A stretch of DNA of 64,000 nt from DATAUD01 sp036268455 (GTDB lineage: Bacteria; Verrucomicrobiota; Verrucomicrobiia; Limisphaerales; Palsa-1400), in assembly GCA_036268455.1 (NCBI GenBank), contig DATAUD010000029.1:56404-120403 (forward strand). Direction: 5' to 3'. Below, one piece after another: positions 26,532 through 35,517 of this stretch. Within the stretch, counting starts at the first letter, position 1, and each line of letters starts with the position of its first letter. The position numbers and the translations under genes are program-made. The notes beneath the pieces were generated by a model. The model was not told the origin of the DNA. It saw only the letters and a list, made by a program, of their open reading frames with translations, and ran no database searches.

Positions 26532-27226
26532 GGCGCGTGGGAATTGGTTTTCGCGGAATCGTCCGCAATCAGTCCGTCGCGTATGCGCAAAATCCGCCGC
26601 GCGTGCCGGGCAACATCCTCTTCATGTGTCACCACGAATATTGTGTTCCCTTTGTCGGACAAAACCCGCAACAGCGCCATGATTTCATCGCCCGTTTTGG
26701 AATCCAGATTGCCCGTCGGTTCGTCCGCGAGGATGATGGACGGAGAATTGACCAGTGCCCGCGCAATCGCCACACGCTGGCGCTGCCCGCCGGACATTTC
26801 ATTCGGCTTGTGGTGAATGCGGTCACCCAAGCCGACGCTTTCCAGCGCGTGCAACGCGATTTCCCGCCGTTCATCAGACGGTTTGCCGGAATAAATCAGT
26901 GGCAATTCAACGTTGCGCAACGCGCTGGCGCGAGGTAGCAGATTGAACGTCTGAAAAACAAAACCAATTTCCCGATTCCTGATTTCGGCCAGTTCGTTGT
27001 CGTCCAAGTCGCTGACATTCGTTCCATTCAACTCGTAGGTGCCGGAGGTGCAGGTGTCCAGGCAGCCGAGCAGGTTCATCAGAGTCGATTTCCCGGAACC
27101 CGACGGCCCCATGATGGCCACATATTCGCCCCGAGCAACTTCAAGTGAAATCGTGCGCAACGCGTGGATGGTTTCCGTCCCCATCTGGTAAAGCCGCGAG
27201 ATATTCTGGAGGCGTATCAAGCTCAC
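26528..27226 (-). CDS. MacB/LolD-type ABC transporter ATPase
   Basis: 232 residues from GTG 27226, which lies 13 bases after the stop of the adaptor gene; a longer frame back to 27346 would overlap that gene by more than 100 bp and has no family similarity. All ABC motifs are present: Walker A GPSGSGKST, Q-loop in FVFQTFNLLPRASALRNVELP, signature MSGGQRQRVAIARAL, Walker B IILADEPTGNLD and the H-loop FVVTHE. The LPRASALRNVELP wording is characteristic of the MacB/LolD/FtsE group. It powers the two permeases encoded next. Confidence 0.93.
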   Translation of the reverse strand: MSLIRLQNISRLYQMGTETIHALRTISLEVARGEYVAIMGPSGSGKSTLMNLLGCLDTCTSGTYELNGTNVSDLDDNELAEIRNREIGFVFQTFNLLPRASALRNVELPLIYSGKPSDERREIALHALESVGLGDRIHHKPNEMSGGQRQRVAIARALVNSPSIILADEPTGNLDSKTGDEIMALLRVLSDKGNTIFVVTHEEDVARHARRILRIRDGLIADDSAKTNSHAP

Positions 27227-27239
27227 CGCGTCTCTGGGG

Positions 27240-28610
27240 TCAGTAGGTCTTGACTTGTTTGTCCTGTGACGCAATCTGAGTATTGACAATGACGGGCTTG
27301 CCGTCTTCCAAATCGCGGTTGATCGCCTTGTAACCTCCGGAGACAACTTCCTCCCCGTCCTTCAGGCCGTCCAGAATTTCAACATAATTGTCGTCGCTGA
27401 TTCCGATCTTCACCGGAACCATCTTCACATGGTCGCCCTGGACGACAAAAACCACATCGATTGGTTTCGGCGGCTCGTCCGGTTTTTTCGAGCTTGGTGA
27501 ATTCGTGGTTGCCGCAACGTTATTGGTGGTATCGCAGCCATTGCAAACGTTCGTGTTCGTATTCGTCCCCTTGGCGAGCGCCATGTTGGTTGACGCGCTA
27601 TTGGTCGGAGGCAAGCGCGTCGTCACGCTCTGAATCGGTATGCTAAGGACATTCGTTCGATAACGCGTTTGAATGTCCGCCGTCACGGACATTCCTGGCA
27701 GAAAATTCTCCTTTTGCTGAAGCCGGATTTTAACCTGGAATTTCGTCGCATCGGTGCTGGTCGAGGCCGACGCCGTCGCGGAGGTGTCGTTGTTGTTGGC
27801 CGAATCGGCGACTTCCGTCACAATGCCGTCAAACTTCCTGTCTTTGAACGCATCGACCTCCATCGTTGCCTTTTGCGAAACCTTGATCAACGGCACGTCG
27901 ATCTCCCCAATATCCACCCGCGCTTCCATCGTGTTCAAATCCGCCACCGTCACCACTTCCGTCCCCGCCATCTGCGCGGCGCCCACAACGCGTTCCCCCA
28001 GTTGGCAATACAATTTGCTGATAGTCCCCGTCAGAGGCGAGTACACCGTCGTTTTCGAAAGATCAGCGTCCGCGTTGTCCAACTGCGCCTTCGCGATGCT
28101 GACTTGTTCGATTGAACCGTCCAGCGTCGTCTTCGCAACATCGTACGACGTTTTCGCTGTCAAATAATCCGACTCCGAAATCAACTGCGCTTTGAAAAGG
28201 GAGGCGTTGCGTTTGTATTCGAGGTTCGCCTTTTCCAAATTAGCCGCCGACGTGTCGCGGCTGGCCATCGCCGATTTGTAACCCGCGTCCGCTTGATTGC
28301 GCGCGGCCACATAATTGTCCGGCTTGATTTTAAAGAGCAGGTCCCCCTTGTTGACGTGCTGCCCCTCCTTCACCGCCATTTCAATGATCTCCCCGGAAAC
28401 TTCCGGCGCGATATTCACCAAAACAACCGGCTCCACCTTCCCGTTTCCGGGAACAACCTCAGTGATGTTGCGCCGCTCCACTTTTTCCTCGGAAATGGGG
28501 ATCGGAGGATCGTGTTTGCGCAATTTTGCCGTCACCAAACCGGCGACCAGTAGGACGCCGAGGATCGAGAATACGATAAACTTTTTTCTTTTGCGTTTAG
28601 GTTTCGCCAT
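27240..28610 (-). CDS. MacA-like periplasmic adaptor (HlyD/RND-MFP family)
   Basis: 456 residues. A single N-terminal membrane anchor (KKFIVFSILGVLLVAGLVTAK) is followed by a barrel-sandwich hybrid (IAPEVSGEIIEMAVKEGQHVNKGDLLFKI and VYSPLTGTISKLYCQLGERV) split by an alpha hairpin (about 115-185), then a beta barrel and a membrane-proximal domain. A Ser/Thr/Asn-rich insert near residues 350-385 (NTNTNVCNGCDTTNN) with a CxxC is unusual for the family. It bridges the MacB permeases and the TolC-like duct. First gene of the five-gene operon; the promoter should lie in the 88 bp upstream of 28610. Confidence 0.9.
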   Translation of the reverse strand: MAKPKRKRKKFIVFSILGVLLVAGLVTAKLRKHDPPIPISEEKVERRNITEVVPGNGKVEPVVLVNIAPEVSGEIIEMAVKEGQHVNKGDLLFKIKPDNYVAARNQADAGYKSAMASRDTSAANLEKANLEYKRNASLFKAQLISESDYLTAKTSYDVAKTTLDGSIEQVSIAKAQLDNADADLSKTTVYSPLTGTISKLYCQLGERVVGAAQMAGTEVVTVADLNTMEARVDIGEIDVPLIKVSQKATMEVDAFKDRKFDGIVTEVADSANNNDTSATASASTSTDATKFQVKIRLQQKENFLPGMSVTADIQTRYRTNVLSIPIQSVTTRLPPTNSASTNMALAKGTNTNTNVCNGCDTTNNVAATTNSPSSKKPDEPPKPIDVVFVVQGDHVKMVPVKIGISDDNYVEILDGLKDGEEVVSGGYKAINRDLEDGKPVIVNTQIASQDKQVKTY

Positions 28611-28698
28611 CTGCTTGTATAGACAATCCGCACTCCAATATGTTTCAGCAGATTTTCCATCCGGGAACAGTATGCCCCGTTTGTTACCGTTTTATGAT

Positions 28699-29103
28699 CT
28701 ATTGGGCAAGCGGCCAGCCCGCCGCGACCATCGCTTTATAGCCGCCGATCAACGACGTGACATTCTTGTATCCCATCCGTTGGGCCACCTCCGCCGCAAG
28801 CGCGGAACGGTAGCCGCCCCCGCAATACATGATAATCGGCGTCTCCGGATTGGGAAACTTGGTTTCGATGTCTCTCTCCAGAATGCCCTTGCCCAAGTGA
28901 ACGGCCTCCGCCGCGTGTCCATTGGCCCACTCGGAATCTTCGCGCACATCCAGCAGGACGGTTCGGGTATCCATTTTCAGCCGCGCGCGCGCCTCATCCA
29001 GGGAAATTTCATGGATGCGCGGTCGAGCTTCCTCGACCACCTTCAAAAATCCGGGCGAATGCTGCATGAAAGAACGATAAAAGTTCCCCCATACCTTTGG
29101 CAA
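28699..29103 (-). CDS. Single-domain rhodanese-like protein
   Basis: 134 residues from TTG 29103, with ATG 29067 as alternative start; a weak TAGGAA 11 nt upstream favours the TTG. One rhodanese domain: VLLDVREDSEWANGHAAEAVHL, then active-site Cys94 in YCGGGYRSALAA and the closing GYKNVTSLIGGYKAMVAAGWP. The catalytic loop CGGGYRSA keeps the cysteine and an arginine, so sulfurtransferase activity is plausible. Sulfur donor and acceptor unknown. It stands alone between the exporter operon and the secreted Gly-rich gene. Confidence 0.85.
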   Translation of the reverse strand: MPKVWGNFYRSFMQHSPGFLKVVEEARPRIHEISLDEARARLKMDTRTVLLDVREDSEWANGHAAEAVHLGKGILERDIETKFPNPETPIIMYCGGGYRSALAAEVAQRMGYKNVTSLIGGYKAMVAAGWPLAQ

Positions 29104-29174
29104 TGACCGAATTCCTACCCGAACGGATTAGCGCATCCTGAATTTCGCTTCGATTTTTCGCGTCGAACATCTGC

Positions 29175-29202
29175 TTGCCAATTGTTATGACAGGCTTATG
29201 TT
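29175..29202 (+). promoter_or_regulatory. Sigma-70-type promoter of the Gly-rich secreted gene
   Basis: TTGCCA (29175-29180) and TATGTT (29197-29202) are separated by 16 bp and lie 64 bp before the ATG at 29267. Both hexamers match four of six consensus bases. Confidence 0.4.
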
Positions 29203-29236
29203 GAAACAGGGTTTGGAGGGTTAATGAATCTAAGTC

Positions 29237-29253
29237 CCGGCGACATGCGCCGG
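29237..29253 (+). promoter_or_regulatory. Hairpin touching the Shine-Dalgarno
   Basis: CCGGCG pairs with CGCCGG around the loop ACATG. The last two bases of the stem belong to the strong ribosome-binding site GGAGGAG (29252-29258), which is 8 bases before ATG 29267. The stem could tune translation of the abundant-looking secreted protein. No known riboswitch fold is recognised. Confidence 0.35.
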
Positions 29254-29266
29254 AGGAGTTTGAAAT

Positions 29267-30085
29267 ATGAAAATTTGCTCATCGGCTGTTAAATCGACGT
29301 TCGCTTCCCTTGCGGCGAGCGCGGTGTGTCTTGCCCTGTCGCAAGCCACTTTCGCTCAAGCTACAAACGCTCCAACGACGCCCCCACCGGGTTCAGGTCC
29401 GTTGGCTACCGCGACTACTCCCGGCTTGCCGTTCGGCGCTTCGGAAGTCGTCAAAATGTACCAGGGTGGAATCGGCAAAGACGTGATTATCAACTATGTC
29501 AACAACTCGGTTCTGCCATTTCATCTTTCGGCGGATAACATCATTTATTTGCAGCAACTGGGATTACCGCAGGACGTAACAAAGGCGATTATCCTTCGTG
29601 ACGGCGAGTTGCAAACACAAGCCGTTCAATACCAGCAGTATCAACAGCAAATGCAACAGCAACAAATGGCCATGAATTCGGCCAACGCCGCGGCAGGCGC
29701 GCAAGCAGCCGGAGCACAATCGCAAGTCGCGATGCCTTCAACCCCTCCGCCGCAAATTGATTATTCAGGCGATTACGCTGATGCTGGTTATCCTTACGCA
29801 GATTCTTATTATCCCTACGGTTACGGCGGCGTTATAATTGGAGGCGGTTGGCCGTATTGGGGTGGTGGATGGGGATGGCGTGGCGGCTACTATCGAGGTG
29901 GTTGGGGCGGCTATCGTGGTGGCTTTGGTGGATTCCACGGGGGTGGATTTGGCGGCGGATTCCGCGGAGGCGGTTTCGGTGGCGGGGGTTTCCACGGTGG
30001 TGGTTTTGGTGGTCACGGGGGCGGCTTTAGTGGGCACGGAGGTGGCTTCGGCGGAGGACACGGTGGTGGTGGCGGACATCGCTAA
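29267..30085 (+). CDS. Secreted protein with Gln-rich middle and Gly/His-rich tail
   Basis: 272 residues with a signal peptide ending TFAQ near 29. A conserved-looking helical block follows (about 52-105): FGASEVVKMYQGGIGKDVI and LSADNIIYLQQLGLPQDVTK, a pattern seen in other verrucomicrobial exported proteins of unknown function. Next is a Gln-rich stretch (QYQQYQQQMQQQQM), then a C-terminal third made of Gly with Tyr, Trp, Phe and finally His (GGGFGGGHGGGGGHR). The tail resembles glycine-rich cell-surface proteins and could bind metal through its histidines; that is inference. An excellent Shine-Dalgarno suggests high expression. Confidence 0.8.
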   Translation: MKICSSAVKSTFASLAASAVCLALSQATFAQATNAPTTPPPGSGPLATATTPGLPFGASEVVKMYQGGIGKDVIINYVNNSVLPFHLSADNIIYLQQLGLPQDVTKAIILRDGELQTQAVQYQQYQQQMQQQQMAMNSANAAAGAQAAGAQSQVAMPSTPPPQIDYSGDYADAGYPYADSYYPYGYGGVIIGGGWPYWGGGWGWRGGYYRGGWGGYRGGFGGFHGGGFGGGFRGGGFGGGGFHGGGFGGHGGGFSGHGGGFGGGHGGGGGHR

Positions 30086-30088
30086 CAA

Positions 30089-30577
30089 ATGCCAAAACAC
30101 GGGAAATGGCGGAAGCTGTTGGAAATAGTAGGGTTTATTTGGCTTGCCGCCAATGCCTGGGCTGGGGAAGGAACGGTTATCAAAGTCCTTCCCCAATTTC
30201 TTGACAGCAAAGGCCGCTCCGCCCTCTCCCCGAGCCTCTACGAGCGGGACGCTTACCAATTTGCCCTTCGTAAAGAGCCGTCCAAACAAGCCGGCCTTCG
30301 TCTGGCAGTCCAATGGAAAGCCAAGAAAGTCGATTGGACAAAGCTAAAGATACGCGCCGAGTTGCGCGGCCTTGCGAACGATACCATTCACACCGTCATC
30401 ATCGAAGAACCCGCCAAAAAACCCCGGCTTTTCGGCAACTGGGAGGATCTGAAACTTGACGGCGAAGCCTTCCACGCTTTTGGCCAGCTTGTAGCATGGC
30501 GCGTCAGTTTGTGGGAAGGCGACCACCAATTGGGTGATCTGGAATCCTTCCTTTGGAACGGCGTTACCGCGCACTGA
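30089..30577 (+). CDS. Secreted protein of unknown function
   Basis: 162 residues, 3 bp after the Gly-rich gene, so likely co-transcribed. A signal peptide (LLEIVGFIWLAANAWA) precedes one compact domain with alternating beta-like segments: GTVIKVLPQFLDSKGRSALSP, LRLAVQWKAKKVDWTKLKIR and AFGQLVAWRVSLWEGDHQLGD. No family recognised; the overall pattern suits a small beta-sandwich. Its end overlaps the convergent proS gene by 14 bp, leaving no room for a terminator. Confidence 0.7.
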   Translation: MPKHGKWRKLLEIVGFIWLAANAWAGEGTVIKVLPQFLDSKGRSALSPSLYERDAYQFALRKEPSKQAGLRLAVQWKAKKVDWTKLKIRAELRGLANDTIHTVIIEEPAKKPRLFGNWEDLKLDGEAFHAFGQLVAWRVSLWEGDHQLGDLESFLWNGVTAH

Positions 30578-32297
30578 GCGCAGCCAAAACTTTTTCGACG
30601 GCCTCCTCGACTTTCACGGGCGTCAACGCGCCGCCGCGTGGCTTCAGTTCAACCTCTCCTTTTGCCAGCGACTTCTCCCCAATCCCCACGCGAATCGGAA
30701 ATCCAATAAGTTCTGAATCCTTAAATTTGAAGCCGGGCCGCTCATCGCGATCATCGAGAATAACTTCGACCCCTCGTTCTTTCAATTCGCTATAAAGACG
30801 TTCAGCCAGCTTCATCACCGCGCCATCCGGCGCGACGCTCAGTGGCGTAAGACAAACCGTGTACGGCGCGACGCTGACCGGCCAGACGATGCCATCCTTG
30901 TCATTGCATTGTTCCACAACCGCCTGCAACGTGCGCGTGACGCCGATTCCGTAACAACCCATGATGGCCGGTTGTTTCTTGCCCGATTCGTCCAGGAAAC
31001 AGGCGTTAAAAGCCTCGCTATATTTCGTCCCAAGCTTGAACACGTGCCCCACTTCAATCGCCCGCCGCATTTTCAGCGGTTGCCCGCAACGCGCGCACGC
31101 TTCCCCCGCCGCCGCCAGTCTCAAATCACTCCACTTATTGACAGCAAAGTCCCGCGCGATATCGACATGGCGCAAATGAAACCCGTCTTCGTTCGCGCCC
31201 GTTGTCATTTCAGAAGCCCCGCGCAATGTTTCATCCGCGTGAATTTGAAAATCTTTTAATCCCGCCGCGCCGAGACTCCCCGGGTGCGCCTTCAACGCCG
31301 CAAAAATCTCCTCAGCCTCCGCCGGACGAAAAGTCCCCGTGCCGAGCGCGCCCGTTAACTTCGCTTCGTTCAACTGATGATCGCCGCGCATTAAAATGAT
31401 GACCGGCTTGTTTTCAACGACGTACACGAGGGTCTTAATCTGTCGCGTTGCCGGAGTATCAAACGGAGGCTTGGTCAAATCCTCGATGGTCGCCACGCCC
31501 GGCGTCGCAAATTTCTCCGGCATCGCGCTGGCCGCAACCGCATCCGTCTTCGTCGCCTGGCTTGTGGCTTTTTCGAGATTGGCGGCGTAATGACAACTGT
31601 CGCAATAGACGACTTCGTTTTCGCCCGTTTCAGCCGGCACCATGAACTCGTGCGAAAATTTTCCACCCATCACCCCCGTATCCGCCTCGACCGCGATGGT
31701 CTTCAACCCGCAACGCTCGAAGATGCGCGCATACGCGTCATACATTTTTTTGTAGCTGATCTGCGCGCCCTCATCGGTGACATCGAAGCTGTAAGCGTCC
31801 TTCATCACGAATTCCTTGGCCCGCATCAAGCCGAATCGCGGGCGGATTTCATCGCGGAACTTCGTCTGGATTTGGTAAAAATTCTTCGGCAATTGGCGGT
31901 AGGAACTCAATTCACCCGCGACCAACGTCGTGACCACTTCCTCGTGCGTCGGACCGAGGATCCATTCCCGTTTTGCTCGGTCGCGCGCTTTGAGCAACAC
32001 GCCTTCCGCCGTTTGGTAACGGCCGCTTTGCTGCCAGATTTCCGGCGGTTGCAGCGCCGGCATGAGGATTTCCAAAGCGCCGGCGCGGTCCATTTCCTCG
32101 CGCACGATTTGTTCAACCTTGTGAAGGGCGCGCAGGCCCAACGGAAGGAATATGTAAAGACCGCCGGTAAGTTTGCGGATCAAACCGGCTCGCAACAACA
32201 GCTTGTGCGAAATGATTTCGGCCTCCGCCGGTGTTTCCTTGAGAGTCGGGATGAAAGCTTGGCTCCAACGCATATTTTTAAGTTCCTCGCGGGACAA
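30564..32297 (-). CDS. proS: Proline--tRNA ligase
   Basis: 577 residues, the normal length of bacterial-type ProRS with the INS editing domain. Class II motifs are clear: motif 1 in GALEILMPALQPPEIWQQSGR, motif 2 in NFYQIQTKFRDEIRPRFGLMRAKEFVMKDAYSF and motif 3 in MGCYGIGVTRTLQAV. The editing insertion spans about residues 225-400. The C-terminal anticodon-binding domain is at about 480-577 (VEVILDDRDERPGFKFKDSELIG). It charges tRNA-Pro; a tRNA-Pro(CGG) gene lies in the same window. First gene position after thrS on the same strand with a 12-bp gap. Confidence 0.97.
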   Translation of the reverse strand: MSREELKNMRWSQAFIPTLKETPAEAEIISHKLLLRAGLIRKLTGGLYIFLPLGLRALHKVEQIVREEMDRAGALEILMPALQPPEIWQQSGRYQTAEGVLLKARDRAKREWILGPTHEEVVTTLVAGELSSYRQLPKNFYQIQTKFRDEIRPRFGLMRAKEFVMKDAYSFDVTDEGAQISYKKMYDAYARIFERCGLKTIAVEADTGVMGGKFSHEFMVPAETGENEVVYCDSCHYAANLEKATSQATKTDAVAASAMPEKFATPGVATIEDLTKPPFDTPATRQIKTLVYVVENKPVIILMRGDHQLNEAKLTGALGTGTFRPAEAEEIFAALKAHPGSLGAAGLKDFQIHADETLRGASEMTTGANEDGFHLRHVDIARDFAVNKWSDLRLAAAGEACARCGQPLKMRRAIEVGHVFKLGTKYSEAFNACFLDESGKKQPAIMGCYGIGVTRTLQAVVEQCNDKDGIVWPVSVAPYTVCLTPLSVAPDGAVMKLAERLYSELKERGVEVILDDRDERPGFKFKDSELIGFPIRVGIGEKSLAKGEVELKPRGGALTPVKVEEAVEKVLAALSAR

Positions 32298-32309
32298 CGC
32301 AATGACAAG

Positions 32310-34157
32310 TCAATTACGCTCCCGAATCGCGGAGAGAATTTGCGCCACCGCTTCGGCTTTCGGTTTTGCGCCCTGATTCCCTTTGCCGTGGACGCGCACG
32401 CTGACGTTCCCGGCTTCCATGTCTCGCGGCCCTATGACAAACATTGTGTGAACCTTCGATTCTTCGGCCCGCAAAATCTTCCCATTGATTTTGTCCGTGC
32501 CAAAATCCGCGTCCGCGCGGACGAAGTTGGCGCGCAGTTCGGCCAGGATTGTCTTGGCGTAAGCGACGAGTTTTTCATCGTCGCCAATGGTGAGCAACCT
32601 CGCTTGGTCCGGCGCGAGCCAAAGCGGAAAATTCCCCGCGTAATGCTCGATCAGAAAACCAATAAATCGTTCATGCGTTCCAAGAGGCGCGCGATGGATG
32701 CACAACGGAGTTTTCTCAGTGTTGTCACGGTCCTTGTAAACCAGCCCAAATTTTTTCGGCACCGCAAAATCCACCTGGTTCGTCGCCAGCGTGAACTCCC
32801 GTCCGATGACGCTCCACACTTGGACATCAATTTTCGGCCCGTAAAAAGCCGCCTCGTTCGGCACTTCGACGTAATTGATTTTTGATTCGACGAGCACACG
32901 TCGCACAAGGTCCTCGGTCTTCTTCCAAAGCTCCGGCTCATTGACAAATTTCGCGTTGTCCCCCGTCATGCGCGCCGGGTCGTGCGTGCTGAATCGCATG
33001 ATGTATTTCTCGATGCCGAAGATTTTGAAATACTTCAAATACATCTCGTTGACCGCGTTGAACTCCGCCGCGAATTGGTCCTCCGTGCAATAAATATGCG
33101 CGTCGTTCATGTTCAGCGAACGCACGCGCATGATGCCGAACAATTCACCGGACTGCTCGTAGCGATAGCAGGTGCCGTACTCCGCCAGCCGCAACGGCAA
33201 ATCCCGATAGCTCCGCGGTTCCGCCGCAAAAATCCGGTGGTGATGCGGACAGTTCATCGCCTTGAGGTAATAGCGGTCGCCCTCTTGGGAACCTTCTTTC
33301 TCCGCGAGTTCCATCGGCGGAAACATCGAGTCCTTGTAAAGAATCGGCAAATGCCCGGACGTCAAATACATTTTCTCCCGCGCAATGTGCGGGGTCTTCA
33401 CCCGCGCGTATCCGGCGGCGAATTCCGTTTCCTTCGCCAGCTTTTCCAACTCCTCCACAATGGCGGTGCCCTTCGGCAGCCATAGCGGCAGCCCCGGGCC
33501 GACGTATTCCGCGTCGAGCGCGAACAAGCCCATCTCCGCGCCGATCTTCCGGTGGTCGCGCCGCTTGGCTTCTTCCAGCATGTTGAAATAAGCCTCCATC
33601 TCCGTCTTGTTTTTGAAGGCCGTGCCATAGACGCGCTGGAGCTGGGGATTTCGTTCGTCGCCCTTGTAGTAAGCGCTCGCCAGGTGCGTGATCTTGAAAG
33701 CCCCGAGGTTGCCGGTGCGCATCACGTGCGGCCCGGCGCAAAGGTCGATGAAATCCCCGTTGCGATAAAATGAAATCGGTTCGTCCGCCGGAATGTGCTC
33801 AATGATGTCCAGCTTGAATTTGCTCGGCTGCGGACGTTCGGCCAGCGCGGCGAGCCTTCCCTCATTCGCGAATTTCAGCGCCTCGTCGCGGCCAACCACC
33901 ATTTTTTCAAACGTCTGGTTCGCCTTGATCACCCGCTTCATCTCCTCCTCGATCTTCGGAAAATCGTCGGGCGTGATGCGGTGCGCAAGTTCCACGTCGT
34001 AATAAAAACCATTCTCCACCGGCGGCCCCGCCGCAAATTGCGCGTCCGGCCAAAGCTTGGCAATGGCCGTTGCCAGGACATGGGCGCAAGAATGCCGAAT
34101 CCGTTCCAATTCGGACATTTTTTGCCGATCTTCAAGTGTCTTGCGTTCGTTTTCCAT
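32310..34157 (-). CDS. thrS: Threonine--tRNA ligase without N-terminal TGS domain
   Basis: 615 residues. The protein begins almost at once with the editing (N2) domain, with its HxxxH pair His22 and His26 in HSCAHVLATA, so the roughly 60-residue N1/TGS domain of the E. coli enzyme is missing. The catalytic core shows AMNCPHHHRIF, GTCYRYEQSGELFGIMRVR, the NDAHIYC motif and HRAPLGTHERFIGFL, with the zinc Cys and His ligands in place. A C-terminal anticodon-binding domain (about 515-610) closes it. Editing plus synthetic sites look intact, so the enzyme should be functional. Confidence 0.96.
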   Translation of the reverse strand: MENERKTLEDRQKMSELERIRHSCAHVLATAIAKLWPDAQFAAGPPVENGFYYDVELAHRITPDDFPKIEEEMKRVIKANQTFEKMVVGRDEALKFANEGRLAALAERPQPSKFKLDIIEHIPADEPISFYRNGDFIDLCAGPHVMRTGNLGAFKITHLASAYYKGDERNPQLQRVYGTAFKNKTEMEAYFNMLEEAKRRDHRKIGAEMGLFALDAEYVGPGLPLWLPKGTAIVEELEKLAKETEFAAGYARVKTPHIAREKMYLTSGHLPILYKDSMFPPMELAEKEGSQEGDRYYLKAMNCPHHHRIFAAEPRSYRDLPLRLAEYGTCYRYEQSGELFGIMRVRSLNMNDAHIYCTEDQFAAEFNAVNEMYLKYFKIFGIEKYIMRFSTHDPARMTGDNAKFVNEPELWKKTEDLVRRVLVESKINYVEVPNEAAFYGPKIDVQVWSVIGREFTLATNQVDFAVPKKFGLVYKDRDNTEKTPLCIHRAPLGTHERFIGFLIEHYAGNFPLWLAPDQARLLTIGDDEKLVAYAKTILAELRANFVRADADFGTDKINGKILRAEESKVHTMFVIGPRDMEAGNVSVRVHGKGNQGAKPKAEAVAQILSAIRERN

Positions 34158-34159
34158 AG

Positions 34160-34705
34160 TTACTTACCGTCGCCCAGCAGCAATTCCTTGCTTTCGCCGT
34201 TCCATGAAACCAGCACACGGTCCGCTTCGATCCTGCTGATGAGCACCCCTTGGATCGTGTCCCCTGCTTCCACCGTCCTGCCGTTCACCAAGGCGTGAGG
34301 GCTGGTCTTATTATAGAAAATTGCCTTCACAGTCAATGCAATCGGCCATGACGGCTTGACGGGCGCGGCCATTGGCACCGGTGCCGGAGCGGCGGGAGCA
34401 ACGACAATCGCCGGCGCCGGTGGCGTCGGCAATGGCGGAGGAGGAGGTGGTGCGGCAACTGCCGTTTGCATCGGCTGAACCGGAGCGGCCACAACGGCCG
34501 GCTGATTCCCTTCCCACCATTTCCAAAACACCCATCCGGCCAAACCAATTCCCAACACCGCCACGACGATTGCCGCCAAAATCCACGAAAAGCGCGTCTC
34601 CCGCTCTCTGCTCACAGGCTGCATCGGCTGCGGCAACGCCGCTTGCGCGGGCCGGTTCTTGTCCGATTGGCTCGCGCGCTTTAGGGCATCATTGATCATG
34701 CTCAT
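34160..34705 (-). CDS. GspB-like type II secretion accessory protein
   Basis: 181 residues. The start MSMINDALKRASQS is typical of GspB/ExeB-like and related accessory proteins. One membrane helix (FSWILAAIVVAVLGIGLAGWVFWKW, about 39-63) is followed by a Pro/Ala-rich periplasmic linker (about 75-125) and a C-terminal GspB-type domain (LTVKAIFYNKTSPHALVNG, DTIQGVLISRIEADRVLVSW). With ExeA/GspA it helps push the secretin through the peptidoglycan. The start codon overlaps the stop of the ExeA-like gene (ATGA), supporting a joint function. The main Gsp cluster is 11 kb away. Confidence 0.78.
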   Translation of the reverse strand: MSMINDALKRASQSDKNRPAQAALPQPMQPVSRERETRFSWILAAIVVAVLGIGLAGWVFWKWWEGNQPAVVAAPVQPMQTAVAAPPPPPPLPTPPAPAIVVAPAAPAPVPMAAPVKPSWPIALTVKAIFYNKTSPHALVNGRTVEAGDTIQGVLISRIEADRVLVSWNGESKELLLGDGK

Positions 34706-35517
34706 AGGTCCACCTGCCCTTCCAATTCGCGCCGCGCCCGGCCTACCGTGCCGAAATCAATTTTCTGCCGTTGCCCAACATAGCCGGCCAGCAGGCACTT
34801 GTCGCAAATCGCATTGATCAATCGGGGAATGCCCTTGCTGTAACGGTAAATCCGCCACAGCGCTCCCGTAGTGAATTGCGGCACGCCATTGGAGCCGGAA
34901 ACGTGGAGACGATGCCGCACATATTGTCCAATTTCATCGCGGCGCAACGGATTAAGGTGATAACGGATCGTGATCCGCTGGCGCAATTGCCTAAGGCTGT
35001 GGTCGTTCAGCCGGTCGCGCAGTTCCGGTTGTCCCATCAGCACGATTTGTAAAAGTTTGCGTTCATCCGTTTCCAGATTGGACAGCAGCCGGACCTGTTC
35101 AAGCAAGTCCCCGGTCAAATCCTGCGCCTCATCAATAATCAGAACAGTGTCCTTGTTCTGTTCGACCTGTTGCAGGAGAAAGCGATTGATTTCCGCGACG
35201 GTTTCCAGGCGATCCATCCCCTTGACCTCCAAATTCAACTCCATCGCGATGGCTTTGACGAGTTGATCGGCATTGAGCACCGGATTGAGAATCAGCGCTG
35301 TGGAAAACCCGGCCCCCAATTGCTCGAGTAACGCTCTGCAAAGGGTGGTTTTGCCCGCGCCGACCTCGCCGGTCAGCTGGACAAACCCCTTGCGCTCGCG
35401 GATGCCGAAAAGGAGGTGATTAAAAGCCTCGCGATGCTTCGCGCTATAAAACAGAAATCGCGGATTTGGCGTAATGTTGAAGGGCGGCTCTTTCAGCCCG
35501 TAATATTCCAAATACAC
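34702..35517 (-). CDS. ExeA/GspA-like AAA ATPase
   Basis: 271 residues from GTG 35517, preceded by an AAAAGG-type ribosome site; the frame is open to 35586, but the family begins at YLEYYGLKEPPFNITPNPRF. Walker A GEVGAGKTTL, Walker B TVLIIDEAQDL and a sensor region (QLRQRITIRYHLNPLRRDEIGQYVRHRL) are clear. ExeA-family ATPases couple ATP binding to placement of the type II secretin and often carry a C-terminal peptidoglycan-binding domain; no such domain is visible here, and the protein ends soon after the AAA module. Confidence 0.85.
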   Translation of the reverse strand: MYLEYYGLKEPPFNITPNPRFLFYSAKHREAFNHLLFGIRERKGFVQLTGEVGAGKTTLCRALLEQLGAGFSTALILNPVLNADQLVKAIAMELNLEVKGMDRLETVAEINRFLLQQVEQNKDTVLIIDEAQDLTGDLLEQVRLLSNLETDERKLLQIVLMGQPELRDRLNDHSLRQLRQRITIRYHLNPLRRDEIGQYVRHRLHVSGSNGVPQFTTGALWRIYRYSKGIPRLINAICDKCLLAGYVGQRQKIDFGTVGRARRELEGQVDL

